A DNA stretch of 60,000 nt from Apostichopus japonicus. Taxonomy: Eukaryota > Echinodermata > Holothuroidea > Aspidochirotida > Stichopodidae. Each line of letters opens with the position of its first letter. Position 1 is the first letter of the stretch. The stretch spans positions 26,148,376-26,208,375 of the forward strand of contig NC_092567.1 of assembly GCF_037975245.1 (NCBI RefSeq), in the 5' to 3' direction. Positions 1 to 10,991 of the stretch are shown here, one piece after another. The notes under the pieces are model-generated. The model was not told where the DNA came from. It was given only the letters and a program-made list of their open reading frames with translations, and searched no databases. A program made the translations under genes and the position numbers.

Positions 1-2724
1 GGCCCAGTGAGTGGAGTTAAGATCATTCTTTTGGTCTGTTCTGATCAACAGCTTCATCAATAACTCATGTACTACAGATTCCAGTAAAATATATTTCAAT
101 TGGTCTACAAATGCCTGCAATGTGCCTCGGCAGATTTACTCAAGTTATCCTGTGGATGATCCTGCCTACTTTGCAATCCCCCCTCCCCTACCCCCCCCAC
201 TTACCTTTCCTTCCCAAGAAACTTCCTATGCCTTGGTACTTATGTAAGCCCCATCTCAACATCTTTCTCCTTAAGCGAAGATATTGCTTTCTGGAGTAAA
301 CAGATATTGACTACAAAAGCTCCAAACCTGGTAACTGGTAGTTGAGGTTGGGAGATGAGGGGTTGTGGAAGCTTTACTCTCATGATTTCCTTTATCATTT
401 TATTTATATTATAAGCATTCATTTTAAGCTATATCATATGCATTTTATATAAATAACAATTTATAAAAAAAAATACTAGAAAAATCACTATACTTTCGTT
501 TTGATGAAAGTTGATATAAAATGTTTCACCAATGTTGACTATTTCCTAACTTTATATAATCTTTGGATCAATGCTATTCGTTCAAGATATTTTGACAACT
601 CATAAGCCGTGAATAGGCAACACAATAAATGCTGTGATTTGTAGAAAAGGATTTTTGACCCAAGCTGACCAATTTTGCATTTCTTGCTAGAATATATTAC
701 AAAATTAATATGGTAAGTAAAATAAATGAGTTGAAAACTTTGAATCCGTTTAAAATTCAGTAAATATGAAATTTATACTCAGATGCTGCTCCTGTGGATT
801 TTTACATGTTGTAGTTTTTATTATTAAAATGTTTTATTCAAATAAGTGCTATGATATAAATTTTTTGAAATGCATATTTTGGGGATTTCTTTCAACTTCA
901 ATAGAAGAATGATGTTTTGCTCCTAACATGAGACATTGGCCAAAGAGCAGGTGCCGCTCAATGGAATGTAAGAAGACCTACGTTTTTAATTTGCTTACCG
1001 CTTTTCTTGTTTTTTAATTTTTAAGAGTTTTTGCAATATAGTGGAGTATTAACATTTTGTCCTGTCTCTAAGTAAACATGTTGGACACAAACCAAACAAA
1101 GTATTAAACCACTTTCTTTAACTATTGCTGGCCCAGGAGCTTCTTCCCATCCAAAATGGCTTCATGAATATTCATTAAGTGTTTATGTACAGAATACAAC
1201 AGGGGCAAATCAAGGGAGCAGGGTGGATAGCTGGCAGGAATCCCCTTCTGACATACTTTTGTCTCTAAAACTGAACTAAGTACTTAACTTGGTCCAATAC
1301 AAGGTTCTTATTGGACACATTCTTTCACGCTTCACAAGGCATTTCCTTAGACACTTTTAAATTTGTAATTAGTTTGTTACCTGTTGATGTACATGTACTT
1401 TTATATACAGTACAATATCAACTTTGATGATAAGATGTGGGGATGGTCCATTGCCAGTTCTATAGACAACAATCACTCATTCAAATATTCAATACCATTG
1501 CTGTTATACCTGCAATCAAAACACAGTTCAAAAAGTGCAACTGATCAATCAACCATTGAAAATACAGGTTACTTTTTCTTTCTTTTTTCTTTTTTTTTGT
1601 GAAGAGAGAGAGGTGTTATTTGGTTTGAAATATAACTAAAATTTAAGGCAAATTCAGGTATAGTAGAGGGAGACCTTCAACTATGCATAGTATGTGAAAA
1701 TGCAGCTGATTTATGGCTAAAATGAAACAAATTCTGAACACTGTTTTGCATAAATGTTTTGAAGCAACTGATCTAATCTGAATGATGCAGACAGCAGATT
1801 ATTGACTTGAGTGATAAATTGTATATACAAACTGTGTCTGCAGTACTTTGATCATGACATGTTATTCAAAGCCATTATCTGATTTGTCATTACCATTTGT
1901 TTATATATAATTGGGGGTAGGGTGAGGTGGGGGGGGGGTTATAATGTACTTGGTTTTTCTTCATAGTGAGCTATAATTTGTACCTAAAAGACAAATCTAT
2001 TCATTATGAAAATTGCATCAATGTGAATGGCTTTTCAAGTATTTTTTTTTGTGGTGATTTTAAAAAGCTTTTGAAAATAAGCAAGAAGAACCTGACAAAC
2101 ATCTAGCCTATTTGCCATTATATGCACAGTGCCAGTTTTATTTGCTTGTATTTTATGCAAAGTTTTATACCTTTTTAAAAAAAAAATGAAAAATGTATCT
2201 TCTGTGTTTTGTTTGTCTTTGTCATTTTGATGATAGTCTTGTCAAAGATGGAACCAAATTTATGACTTTTTAGAAAAATGTCATGATTGAATGGGTATAC
2301 ATGATGTAGAGTTACAGCCTCTTACCCCACCCCCTCCCTCCCCCTTCACATGGCTCTTGCATCACCCACCCATGCAATATCATTACCCTTTGGCGAATGA
2401 ATTTGCCATCAACCACTCTCTTAATTAGATAACAGAGAGCCATAATATACTGAGAGGGGAGGGGTTTGGTGTGTGGGGAAGGGCAAAAATGATATCCATT
2501 ATAGGATGGAATCATGATTATCATGATAGCTAGGATAATGCCCCAACCGAAAGGAACATAAATCAAATATATTCTTTAGTTGACACTCACTATTTATGTA
2601 AAATTTGACTTTTGGGGTCAAATTATTCACTTTTTGTCTCAAATTTGGTATACTACGGCCCCTTGAACTTTGGGACCCCTAAACTAAATGCCCCTCCCCT
2701 TCACCCCACTAGGTGCCTGCAGGG
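1..2724. other. Non-coding DNA, no gene seen
   Basis: AT-rich sequence with only short, low-complexity open frames. It has a C-rich tract near 178-202, a poly-G tract near 1921-1939, and a pyrimidine-rich patch near 2323-2350. No splice-bounded exon, RNA gene or recognisable transposon end was found. It may be intergenic or intronic. Confidence 0.6.
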
Positions 2725-3532
2725 ACGTCGCTAGAGGGGGTGGGGTGTCTCACCCCCCAACTTAGTAAAATTGACGATAGTTGGAAAATTGAAGTGCGAC
2801 AGTCGGGATTTCCGACTGTCGCACTCTAGATTATCTAGGCCTATACATATATTCCTGTGATTGTGAATGACCTACAAATTTTGGTCAAAATTGACCTTTA
2901 ATCAGTCATATTTACCACGTTTTCCTTGCCACTTTGAGAAATTGTATCTCGCGATTCTTATACTCCACCATACAAAACTTTGTCTGATTTTGAATACTCC
3001 CCAAAAATGCCTAATAGCACTACCGTCATAGGCGTAGGAGCCCAATTGGATTTGGGGGCTGTAACGACTTTCCCGAAAAATAAAACCAGTATTTTTCGCG
3101 CTCCGCACGCGTTCAACGTGTTAATATGCATACCATATAGGTATACATCCGTTTTTACATAGCAAGCCAATAACATACAATCATTTTCTGTGTTATTACC
3201 CTTCCATATTGGTTATAATTATTGAATTATTGAAAAGCACATTGCAAATTATTTTTCTTTCAGTAGGTGCCCGAAAAGTTATCAGCATATTGCCCGAATT
3301 TTCACAAATATATTTGGTTGGTGGGGGGCTTATAAGTTTTTGAAGTGAGTGCCAGTGGGTACAAATGTATCGAAAAAAGTTCCGAACAAAAGTGCAGTCG
3401 CGAAAGATGGGGTGTCTGACTGACACTGACCGTATCGTTGACGGGTAGCTCGGGGTGGAGGAGGGGGGGGGGTAATACAGGAAATATATATAATTCCTGT
3501 TGCTGACAAATTAAGTACAAAAATCGATAGAA
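2725..3532. mobile_element. Mosaic of DNA-transposon remnants
   Basis: The stretch begins with a transposon-end-like sequence (CAGGGACGTCGCTAG followed by G- and C-runs). It also contains GGCGTAGGAGCCCAATTGG near 3031-3049 and a CpG-rich internal patch near 3096-3120, which contrast with the AT-rich surroundings. No matching terminal repeat pair or transposase frame could be placed, so these look like non-autonomous fragments. A long G run sits near 3460-3472. The LTR retrotransposon inserted immediately to the right. Confidence 0.35.
2793..2825. repeat. Perfect 14-bp hairpin
   Basis: Arms AGTGCGACAGTCGG (2793-2806) and CCGACTGTCGCACT (2812-2825) are exact reverse complements around a 5-nt loop GATTT. 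The arm is CpG-bearing and GC-rich inside AT-rich DNA. It lies in the transposon-like mosaic, so it may be an internal palindrome of a mobile element. Confidence 0.85.
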
Positions 3533-3537
3533 AATAA
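3533..3537. repeat. Target site duplication, left copy
   Basis: AATAA lies immediately outside the TG of the left LTR. It matches AATAA at 10987-10991 outside the CA of the right LTR. Ty3/gypsy integrases commonly make 4-6 bp duplications. Confidence 0.85.
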
Positions 3538-4493
3538 TGTTAAGACCAGGATCTCTGTGAGACGGAGAGAGGAAAAACCAGTTTTAATTTAGTTGTAACG
3601 AGTTAAGGCACATGTTAATCAATCACTGATATAATACAATAATTATGCAGTCTCACATTTAAACTTAAGTTTCGTAGTTAATTAACTGCATATTTGGATA
3701 AGGCATCTGAATGGATTTTCATCCTGGCATAAACAAAGGCTACTTCTAGTTCTTAAAATAATAAACTGAACCTGCTCAATCTTTCTAATAATTCAATACA
3801 TAACAATACAATCAATCTGGATAGCCGTAAATACTTATTTCTATCTGGATTTCGGGGAATCCCCTACTATTGTTACTACGCAATGACGTCACCCCTCATG
3901 ACAGTTCTAACAACCAAATGTACACGCTATAGCCTATCATAACGCTAGGTCACTGAGCAACATTACGTCGTACAAAGAAATTACCTAAAATGTCACATCC
4001 ACGGCATCCTGATACATATGATATACTATTGTTAACAACATCAAGAAATAAATCACTTTTGTACTGATATGACTCGTGTAAAATATGATTTTGTACCCCC
4101 AATCGAACTTTAACGACAAACAATTGTTATACGAATATTCGTAGGCCCATGATAACACAGACATATCCTACATGCAAACCTGACGGCCTCGTTTATAACG
4201 AATATTAACTCCTATGTATCGATGGCAAATCTAAACCATCCGTCATAATGAAAATCTTTTAATAACGACAAATATTTAATCAACAACCTAGTAATACTTT
4301 CATATTCACATGAAAGGGATTTAAGCATCATCTTACCTGTGAGACGGAGAGAGGAAAAACCAGTTTTAGTTTAAGTTGTAACGTTAAGGCACATGGTATT
4401 CAATCGCTGATGCTCCGCCCACCATACGCGCTATTGAACGCCAAAACAAACAACAAAATTTTGGGTAGGGCACCGCTAATCATACCCATAACA
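3538..4493 (-). repeat. 3' LTR, long form (956 bp)
   Basis: It runs from TGTTAAGACCAGG to CCCATAACA on the plus strand. Its outer ~90 bp match the start of the right LTR and its last ~80 bp match the end of the right LTR. Between them are about 700 bp (3630-4335) absent from the right LTR. An ~80-bp block (CTGTGAGACGGAGAGAGG to ATCAATCRCTGAT) occurs twice, at about 3551-3630 and 4337-4415, so the long form has internal direct repeats bracketing the extra DNA. Recombination between these repeats would produce the short LTR exactly. Confidence 0.85.
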
Positions 4494-4506
4494 CTCTCCC
4501 CTCCTT
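4494..4506 (-). promoter_or_regulatory. Polypurine tract
   Basis: On the minus strand AAGGAGGGGAGAG directly precedes the TGTTATGGG start of the 3' LTR. A purine run at this position is the usual primer for plus-strand DNA synthesis in LTR retroelements. Confidence 0.8.
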
Positions 4507-5215
4507 AAGAGATGTCATCCCTGACATGTAAACATGTATCGTATGAAGAAATATAGAATTCAATGTAAGAAGAAATGAATGGTGAATAAAAGTTTTATAA
4601 AATGCACTCTATACTGTTCTCATTTGTCGAGTCTTGCTAATTACAAGCTGAAGATATAAATCTTAATAGTCATCTCACTACTAGAAACACCTTGGCACCC
4701 ATACTATTAAATGTATACACGTAGTTTACTTTAACCTTCTTTGTAGCAAATTTACCACTGACTATACTTTTATCTGAAGTCACAGAATATTTAAGTACAT
4801 TCGTTTGGCTAAAAGACAAATAAATTTGAGCACTGCGCAATACTCAAAAGACATTGTCGTGTTGCAAATGACCAATTAGTCACTAAAACCTTGCATACCA
4901 TTTCACAAATTTCCTTGTGCCCCTAAGAACTAGCATGTTCCCATTTAACTATCATATTTACATACCTCACTACCAATGCTATGTTAGAAAACACATACAC
5001 ATGCTTCTCGAAATCTGTCATTCCTGTGCGAATAAACAAGTTTGATAACAATAAAAGTTATAACGTATAATACAATGGAACTCAAAAAGTTCTCTCAGTG
5101 TTCAAGTAATGTCTGGTAGAGTTATAAAATAAAAACAACTATAGTAGGACTATGACCTGTTGGTAGTGTGTACCACTCAGCCCTTGTGATGTCGGGTTAC
5201 ATTAGAAGTTCTCAG
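4507..5215 (-). other. Retrotransposon 3' non-coding region
   Basis: About 700 nt between the pol stop codon and the polypurine tract. No open frame of useful length exists on the minus strand, so there is no env-like gene. It is AT-rich with no other feature recognised. Confidence 0.7.
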
Positions 5216-8200
5216 TTAAATTAGAGATTTTGAATATATGTTCCCCAAGTAATTAGGTTTTGTGCATTCAACTGGCTGAATATACTGGTACAAATAACAA
5301 ACATGGGGTTCCTGTCTGACCCAGGTAGGGTTTCCCAAATTATCATAAGTCAAAACCTTCTTTCCCTGCTTAACTCTTTGTGGTCTCAAATTTTGACCTG
5401 GTTGTTCTGGGGGGTCACAAATTTCCAAATTTTGACCTGGTTGTTCTGGGGGGTCACAAATTTCCTGCTCCCCTGCTGAATTGCTTTGATTGTCAATTTC
5501 GACCTGATCCCCTCCCACATCAACCTCAGACCTTCTACCCCGCCGATGGAGGTCACCACCCCGAACACCCTCTTGGTCTACCCTTTGATATGGGTAACCC
5601 GGAAATCTATCAGGCACCCATTCATCGTCGCTTGAACTATCCGTACTCCCTTCCACAATGTCAGTAGTTCGCCTATGTTTCGATGAAGCCTTCTTCACGA
5701 TTCGTCTCGGAGTGTTATCAGCAGGTAAAAGAGCATCACATGGTAGAAGTAGATTTCGGTGCAAGACTCGAATCCGACCCCGGTTACTCTCTGGACGGAC
5801 TTCATACACAGGAATGTCTGGTAACTGCTTGGTAACAACATAAACCTGCTCTTCCCAGAAAGGACGAAGCTTTCCTGGTCCTTCAACCCGGGCAAGATTC
5901 TTTACGAGAACACGGTCACCAGAATGCAAGGCAACGTTGTGTCCCTTCTTGTCCAGTCTTTGTTTGGCTCGATCAGATTGTTTCTTTGCATGTTGGGCTG
6001 CAATTTTGTAGGCTTCCTTCATTTTGTTTCGCCATTTTTCAGCATATGTCTCTCTCTGGTCTCCAGTTGTCTCGTTTTGAGTTCTGGTAGTCTCATCTCC
6101 CTTCAAGCCGAAAGCAATATCTACAGGTAAGCGTGGTGTTCTTCCAAACATTAGGAAAAATGGTGAATACCCTGTTCCTTCACTCTTTGTGCAGTTGTAT
6201 GCATGCATGCATTTACGCAAAGAGTCCTTCCAGTTGAACCGTTGTTGTTCAGTCATCGATCGTAGCATGTTGAGGAGGGTACGATTCAGTCGTTCTACCT
6301 GACCGTTCCCTTGTGGGTGGTATGGGGTCGTTCTGGAGTGTCCCACTCCACTGAGTTGCTGTAGTCTGGTGAAAAGCTGATTCTCAAATTCCTTCCCCTG
6401 ATCATGATGCAATCTTTTGGGAAATCCAAACTTCAGGAAAAAGTCGTTGAACAGGTGATCAGCTGCTGCCAGGGCAGTCTTCCTTTTCGTCGCATAGGCC
6501 TGGGCAAATCTAGTGAAGTGATCTACCACGACTAGTATATACTCATATCCCCCTTTACTTTTCTCCAAATGTAGGTAATCAATAGATACCAATTCAAAGG
6601 GTTCTTTTGTCACAATAGGCACAAGGGGACTCTTTACATGTCTTGCTGGTTTCTTTTGTTTGATACATTGACATTGTTTTCTTACATAGAACTCAACCTC
6701 TTTCGCCATGTGGGCCCAATAGAATCTTTCTCTCACCAAGTCCAGTGTCCGTTCCACGCCCACGTGACACATCTCATTGTGGAGCTGCTTCAATACCATA
6801 GATTTGTACTTCGATGGCAAAATCAGCTGTTCTCGATTAGCCGTTACTCTCTTTAATACACCTTCGGTCGTAACAATGAGTTCTCCCCATTTGTTTAGTA
6901 ATGCTCTCACATCTGGGTCTTCGTCTTTCCTCTCCTTGTAAGTTGGCTTTGTCCCCTTTTCCATGTACTCAAGGACTTTGCCAATTACTGGGTCATTGGC
7001 TTGAGCAGCCTTTAGTTCCTTCAGTTCAATGAGACTCACTTTGTGATCTGTGGTAAGGTTCATGATATTACAAAGGTCTATATCAGCAGTAAGTGAGTCT
7101 GCGTACACAAATGTTCCCTCTACATTTGCTGCCGCACACTCTGAAATCGTCTGGAGAGCACATCCCGGAACTTCCGCAGTACACTCTTGGATGTACTCAT
7201 TGATGTCGGTCTCTAAGGGCATCCTTGATAACACATCAGCATCCTGGTTACTGTGCCCTGGTCGATACTTGATATCAAATCTGAATGAGGCAAGATCTGA
7301 TACCCACCTCTGACCTGTTGCATTTAAACGTGCTGTCGTCATTATGTAAGTGAGGGGATTATTATCTGTGTAGACCACAAAGTACTTTGCGTATGTCAGG
7401 TAATCTCGAAAGCGTTCCGTCACCGCCCACTTCAGTGCCAGGAATTCAAGTTTTGTGGAGTGGTAATTCTTCTCTGGAGCACTGAGAGTCCTGGAGGCAT
7501 ATGCAATTACCCTCAGTTTCCCCTCCTGCTCCTGGTAGAGTACAGCTCCAAGTCCCATTAACGATGCATCGGTGTGGAGAATGTATGGCTTAGAGAAGTC
7601 AGGGAATGCCATAACTGGTTGTCTTGTTAGTAGGTCAATCAGACTACATAAAATTCCCTGATGCTCCTCAGTCCAGGCTATCTTCTGATTCGAGTTGGGT
7701 AGATGGTTGTTCTTCCTCTGGTTTCTGCGACTGGGTTTTTGTGTAGAACCCTTTTCCTTCTGTAACAGCTTGAAGAGAGGACTGGCAATTGCTGAGAAGT
7801 TTTGAATGTAGCTCCTGTAGTAGCCAATGAACCCTAGCATTTTCCTCAACTCCCCAACTGTTGATGGTTTCTTATCTTTAAGTGAGAGGACTGGTTCAAG
7901 ATCTGCAGGGTCCAACTTATGTCCTTCTTCAGTGACTAGTCTGCCCAAGTACCTGACCTGTTTCTGGAAGAGTTTGCATTTACTGGCCTTTAGCTTTATC
8001 CCATGTTGCTGTAGTCTGGCCAGTACTTTCTTCAGATTCTCCAAGTGTTCTTTAAATGTGCTGCCATGGACTAGCACATCATCTAAATATACAAAACAAA
8101 TGTCGTTGTTCAGACCATCCAGGCATCCCTCCATGTATCTTTGGAATTCTGCTGGGGCGTTTTTTAACCCGAAGGGTATTCTTTTCCATTCATGGAGGCC

Positions 8201-9730
8201 CCACGGTGTCACAAATGCTGTAAGTGGTTGACTCTTTGGGTCGATGTATCCCTGGTGATAAGCACGACCTTGATCGAGAGTGCTAAACCAGGAGCTACCT
8301 TTCAGGCCATCAAGGATATCCTGGATTCTTGGAATTGGTTGACGATCATCAACTGTTTTACGGTTCAATTCTCTATAGTCGACACATAGGCGTAACGACC
8401 CGTCACGCTTTCTGACGCAGACCACAGGTGAAGAGTAATTAGACTTCGACTTTGTTATCCAGTCCCTTGCTAGAAGGTCTTCCAAGTATTCCTTAACTTC
8501 TTTGAAAAGTGGACGTGGAATACTTGCATAATTCTTCTGGACTGGTTCTGGATCATTTAAATTAATTTTCATCTTCAGGTCGGGACAATTTCCTGTATCC
8601 ATGGAATCCTGTGAAAATGCTCTACATTCTTTCTTCAGCATTTTCTCTGCAGCATCTTGTTGCATTGGTGTGAGACATGTGAAGTCCACCTCTGGACACC
8701 ACTCGTCAACATCTTCACTGGACTGATCACTAGTCACATTAGCATTTTGTACAGAGTTATCCAATGTATTTACGTCTAAAGACATACAATCTCCATGTAG
8801 GGTGGCCTCATCTGCGTGTCTGCCATTAGCCACCTTACCAATGTACCGGAATGGCTCAATGTTTCCGATAACCGTACGTCTTGGCAACTGTATGTCATGG
8901 TTAGTAGAGTTGAAAACTGGTAGCATAACACAACGTCTTTGTGGCATTTTGACTACCGTCTCAGGTATGAGCAGCCCCTCTGGTACAGAAGTCGCAGGTG
9001 TTGGTACAAATACACCCTCGGTTCCTCCCATAACTCTCTGATGATTCAGTTGACATTTTGTTATGCATTCCACATCTCTCCATTCCCTAGGCGGTATCAG
9101 TGTATACAGGTTTGAGGTTTGTACATCTACTGTGTCTTCATCCATGCCAGCCTCAATTAACCTTACCAAGGCTTCAACATCCTGTTTCTTTTTCCCTGGA
9201 ATTGCTTGCACAAGGGTACTTATCTTAGAGCCTTTCTGGCAGTTTCCCATGAGATGTTCGATGACATTGTACCCAATCAATGGTGACTTCATACTCCCAG
9301 GATACACCAACATTGGAACCCCAAGACTCTTGGTTCCAATGCGAAGGTCCACTAGGATCCACCCAAGGTATGGCATCTCTATCTCATTTGCAGCCTTTAA
9401 ATCAAGATGTTGTCCTTCTAGGAGCTCTTCAACTGGTCTTATTTCGGCATGAGGAAGGTGACATTTGACCCAACTGTCCGAGACTAAAGATACTGCTGAA
9501 CCTGTATCCCACAGCAGTTCACTATCAATCCCGTTGAGGGTTCCATTAACAACGCACCTTTCACCCACTAGGTCAACAATCCTCTCTCTCTTCTTTCGAG
9601 ACCAATCGTTATTCATAGCAACCTGTCTAAGCAAGTCGGGACATTCCAGCCCATTTACATTTACTGCATGGACATCGCCTGAGGTCCCTTCTCGTCCCCC
9701 AGAGGAGACCTGTTGGCGTTTCCCTGTTGC
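5216..9730 (-). CDS. pol: Pol polyprotein (protease, RT, RNase H, integrase)
   Basis: Residue numbers count from the TTG codon at 9634. The frame is actually open from 9730, inside gag, so Pol is most likely made as a Gag-Pol fusion by -1 frameshifting. An aspartic protease carries DTGSA at 43-47. Reverse transcriptase covers about 370-570, with [11 protein letters not shown] at 453-463 and the catalytic YLDD at 516-519. RNase H begins near 684, with TDAS at 688-691. Integrase has its zinc-binding H952, H957, C988, C990 (a C-x-C spacing), a DDE triad at D1019, D1078 and E1114 (35 residues between the last two), and [22 protein letters not shown] segment near 1252-1260 resembles the C-terminal GPY/F module of gypsy integrases. 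The tail has a 13-residue tandem duplication ([13 protein letters not shown] at 1391 and 1404). The frame is intact. The clade within Ty3/gypsy was not determined. Confidence 0.96.
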   Translation of the reverse strand, partial: ATGKRQQVSSGGREGTSGDVHAVNVNGLECPDLLRQVAMNNDWSRKKRERIVDLVGERCVVNGTLNGIDSELLWDTGSAVSLVSDSWVKCHLPHAEIRPVEELLEGQHLDLKAANEIEMPYLGWILVDLRIGTKSLGVPMLVYPGSMKSPLIGYNVIEHLMGNCQKGSKISTLVQAIPGKKKQDVEALVRLIEAGMDEDTVDVQTSNLYTLIPPREWRDVECITKCQLNHQRVMGGTEGVFVPTPATSVPEGLLIPETVVKMPQRRCVMLPVFNSTNHDIQLPRRTVIGNIEPFRYIGKVANGRHADEATLHGDCMSLDVNTLDNSVQNANVTSDQSSEDVDEWCPEVDFTCLTPMQQDAAEKMLKKECRAFSQDSMDTGNCPDLKMKINLNDPEPVQKNYASIPRPLFKEVKEYLEDLLARDWITKSKSNYSSPVVCVRKRDGSLRLCVDYRELNRKTVDDRQPIPRIQDILDGLKGSSWFSTLDQGRAYHQGYIDPKSQPLTAFVTPWGLHEWKRIPFGLKNAPAEFQRYMEGCLDGLNNDICFVYLDDVLVHGSTFKEHLENLKKVLARLQQHGIKLKASKCKLFQKQVRYLGRLVTEEGHKLDPADLEPVLSLKDKKPSTVGELRKMLGFIGYYRSYIQNFSAIASPLFKLLQKEKGSTQKPSRRNQRKNNHLPNSNQKIAWTEEHQGILCSLIDLLTRQPVMAFPDFSKPYILHTDASLMGLGAVLYQEQEGKLRVIAYASRTLSAPEKNYHSTKLEFLALKWAVTERFRDYLTYAKYFVVYTDNNPLTYIMTTARLNATGQRWVSDLASFRFDIKYRPGHSNQDADVLSRMPLETDINEYIQECTAEVPGCALQTISECAAANVEGTFVYADSLTADIDLCNIMNLTTDHKVSLIELKELKAAQANDPVIGKVLEYMEKGTKPTYKERKDEDPDVRALLNKWGELIVTTEGVLKRVTANREQLILPSKYKSMVLKQLHNEMCHVGVERTLDLVRERFYWAHMAKEVEFYVRKQCQCIKQKKPARHVKSPLVPIVTKEPFELVSIDYLHLEKSKGGYEYILVVVDHFTRFAQAYATKRKTALAAADHLFNDFFLKFGFPKRLHHDQGKEFENQLFTRLQQLSGVGHSRTTPYHPQGNGQVERLNRTLLNMLRSMTEQQRFNWKDSLRKCMHAYNCTKSEGTGYSPFFLMFGRTPRLPVDIAFGLKGDETTRTQNETTGDQRETYAEKWRNKMKEAYKIAAQHAKKQSDRAKQRLDKKGHNVALHSGDRVLVKNLARVEGPGKLRPFWEEQVYVVTKQLPDIPVYEVRPESNRGRIRVLHRNLLLPCDALLPADNTPRRIVKKASSKHRRTTDIVEGSTDSSSDDEWVPDRFPGYPYQRVDQEGVRGGDLHRRGRRSEVDVGGDQVEIDNQSNSAGEQEICDPPEQPGQNLEICDPPEQPGQNLRPQRVKQGKKVLTYDNLGNPTWVRQEPHVCYLYQYIQPVECTKPNYLGNIYSKSLI

Positions 9731-10764
9731 TTACCTGCCAAACATCCCCTGGATAAGTGACCAAATTTACCACATTTATAACAGTGGCGGCAACTGTCCC
9801 CTATACCATCCTGTTGACAATCGGAGCATCCCCGGGGCCTCCTCTCAAACGTTTTCGCCCTTCCCCCTGCTGTTATGGCCTTGTGTATTTCAGCTACTTG
9901 TGTCTTCAATAGTTGTACCTCTTCGTACAAGTTTGGGCTCTTCTCTTTCTTTACTTCGGGTTTGTGTCGGTCATTACCTGTCATTTCAACTGAAGCTGTG
10001 ACAGGCTTCTTCAGTTGCATCTTTCTCGCCCTTTCTGCCTCGGAATGGGATGCTTGGTTTACCCTCTCCAGGAGGTCTTCCTCGCTGCATTTGTTGCTGG
10101 AGAAGGCATTCTTTACCTCCTGTCTAACTTCGGCATTCGACAACCCAGTTGACACTGCATGTTCAAACATTGACTCTACAAGGGTTTGATCATATTTGAA
10201 TTTGGCATTTGCTTCTTTTGATGCGAAGAGTACTCTCTGCTTCAACGCCAGGGCACGGAGGACAAAATTCTGGGCCGTCTCAATTCTACCCTGTGATATA
10301 CCACATAGCTCCTGATACAGTTCAGTTGCTCCCCGCTCCTGAAAGTGAGCCCTCAGCAGACGTCTGGTAATGGGAAGGTCTAAGTCGTCCCGTCCCTCCA
10401 AGTAGTCCCTTAGCTGTAAACCAGGTGTAACAGCCCTAACTACAGCCTCTACAATTTCTTTCTCAGGATACCCTCTTTTAAGTCCACTGTCAATCTGGTG
10501 GACCAGAGACATGAATGCCAGCTTGTCACGTTGCCCAGGGTCCCCGATCTGTCCTTGTATCTTGAACTCTTTCTTGTATGGCAGAGCATGATCTGTGGGA
10601 GGGTGACTTTCCTTCTCAGAGGTTGACGTGGTCACTTTTAGTTCCCCTAGACATCTTTCAAACTCTGCTTCCAAGTCCTTGAGCTTCCGCTCATACATCT
10701 TTACTGTTTCCCTCATATCCGTTTCAGCGGCATCATCGGCTGAGGTGCTTTGGTCCGTCTCCAT
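9661..10764 (-). CDS. gag: Gag polyprotein with CCHC zinc knuckle
   Basis: 367 residues, beginning at the first ATG after the primer binding site (ATG at 10762-10764). The N-terminus is acidic and probably coiled coil (around [19 protein letters not shown]). The middle is helical and capsid-like by position, though I cannot confirm the fold. The C-terminus is basic, with a zinc knuckle [14 protein letters not shown] at about 328-341, fitting C-x2-C-x4-H-x4-C. It is preceded by another cysteine-rich stretch ([16 protein letters not shown]). Such knuckles bind the packaged RNA. The last 70 nt overlap the pol frame. The ORF has no breaks, consistent with a recently active copy. Confidence 0.94.
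   Translation of the reverse strand: METDQSTSADDAAETDMRETVKMYERKLKDLEAEFERCLGELKVTTSTSEKESHPPTDHALPYKKEFKIQGQIGDPGQRDKLAFMSLVHQIDSGLKRGYPEKEIVEAVVRAVTPGLQLRDYLEGRDDLDLPITRRLLRAHFQERGATELYQELCGISQGRIETAQNFVLRALALKQRVLFASKEANAKFKYDQTLVESMFEHAVSTGLSNAEVRQEVKNAFSSNKCSEEDLLERVNQASHSEAERARKMQLKKPVTASVEMTGNDRHKPEVKKEKSPNLYEEVQLLKTQVAEIHKAITAGGRAKTFERRPRGCSDCQQDGIGDSCRHCYKCGKFGHLSRGCLAGKQQGNANRSPLGDEKGPQAMSMQ
9682..9724 (-). promoter_or_regulatory. Candidate -1 ribosomal frameshift signal
   Basis: On the minus strand the heptamer GGGAAAC (9718-9724) is phased in gag as G GGA AAC. This fits the X XXY YYZ rule for -1 slippage. Six nucleotides later AGGTCTC (9705-9711) can pair with GGGACCT (9682-9688), with one G-U pair, giving a 7-bp stem over a 16-nt loop. 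The -1 frame is pol, open from 9730, and gag stops at 9661, so the slip site lies in the only 70-nt window where a shift can work. GGGAAAC is a known retroviral slippery site. Function here is inferred. Confidence 0.8.
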
Positions 10765-10790
10765 CGTGGTCTAATCTAGTGGTTACTTCA

Positions 10791-10808
10791 GTCCTGGCAG
10801 GGTCGCCA
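10791..10808 (-). promoter_or_regulatory. Candidate primer binding site
   Basis: In element sense TGGCGACCCTGCCAGGAC begins three bases inside the 5' LTR. A TGG start matches the CCA end of a tRNA primer, and the position is canonical. The matching tRNA was not identified. Confidence 0.65.
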
Positions 10809-10811
10809 ATT

Positions 10812-10986
10812 TGTTAAGACCAGGATCTCTGTGAGACGGAGAGAGGAAAAACCAGTTTTAGTTTAGTTGTAACGAGTTAAGGCACATGTTAATCAATCGC
10901 TGAGGCTCCGCCCACCATACGCGCTATTGAACGCCAAAACAAACAACAAAATTTTGGGTAGGGCACCGCTAATCATACCCATAACA
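10812..10986 (-). repeat. 5' LTR, short form (175 bp)
   Basis: It starts TGTTAAGACC and ends CCCATAACA. It contains one copy of the ~80-bp block that is doubled in the 3' LTR, and lacks the ~780-bp repeat-plus-spacer. In element sense this LTR should carry the promoter, yet no TATA box is obvious in it. It is either a deletion product or the short ancestral form. Confidence 0.85.
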
Positions 10987-10991
10987 AATAA
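10987..10991. repeat. Target site duplication, right copy
   Basis: AATAA directly follows TAACA at the right end of the element and matches the left copy at 3533-3537. The pair shows that the two unequal LTRs belong to a single insertion event. Confidence 0.85.

Larger units (their letters stand above)
3538..10986 (-). mobile_element. Ty3/gypsy-type LTR retrotransposon, complete
   Basis: A 7449-bp element read right to left. The order in element sense is 5' LTR (10812-10986), primer binding site candidate (10791-10808), gag, pol, about 720 nt of 3' non-coding sequence, polypurine tract (4494-4506) and 3' LTR (3538-4493). Both ends are TGTTA...TAACA, and identical 5-bp AATAA duplications flank it at 3533-3537 and 10987-10991. 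The domain order protease-RT-RNase H-integrase places it in Ty3/gypsy rather than copia. No env-like frame is visible between the pol stop and the 3' LTR. Both long ORFs are unbroken and the shared LTR parts are nearly identical (about two differences in the first ~90 bp, none in the last ~80), which points to a recent insertion. The odd point is the large length difference between the LTRs. Confidence 0.95.

Noticed and set aside
4507-5215. Possible env gene after pol
   Set aside because: No open frame of useful length on the element's coding strand.
5380-9452. Plus-strand frames of up to 134 codons across the pol region
   Set aside because: They are antisense shadows of the intact pol ORF.
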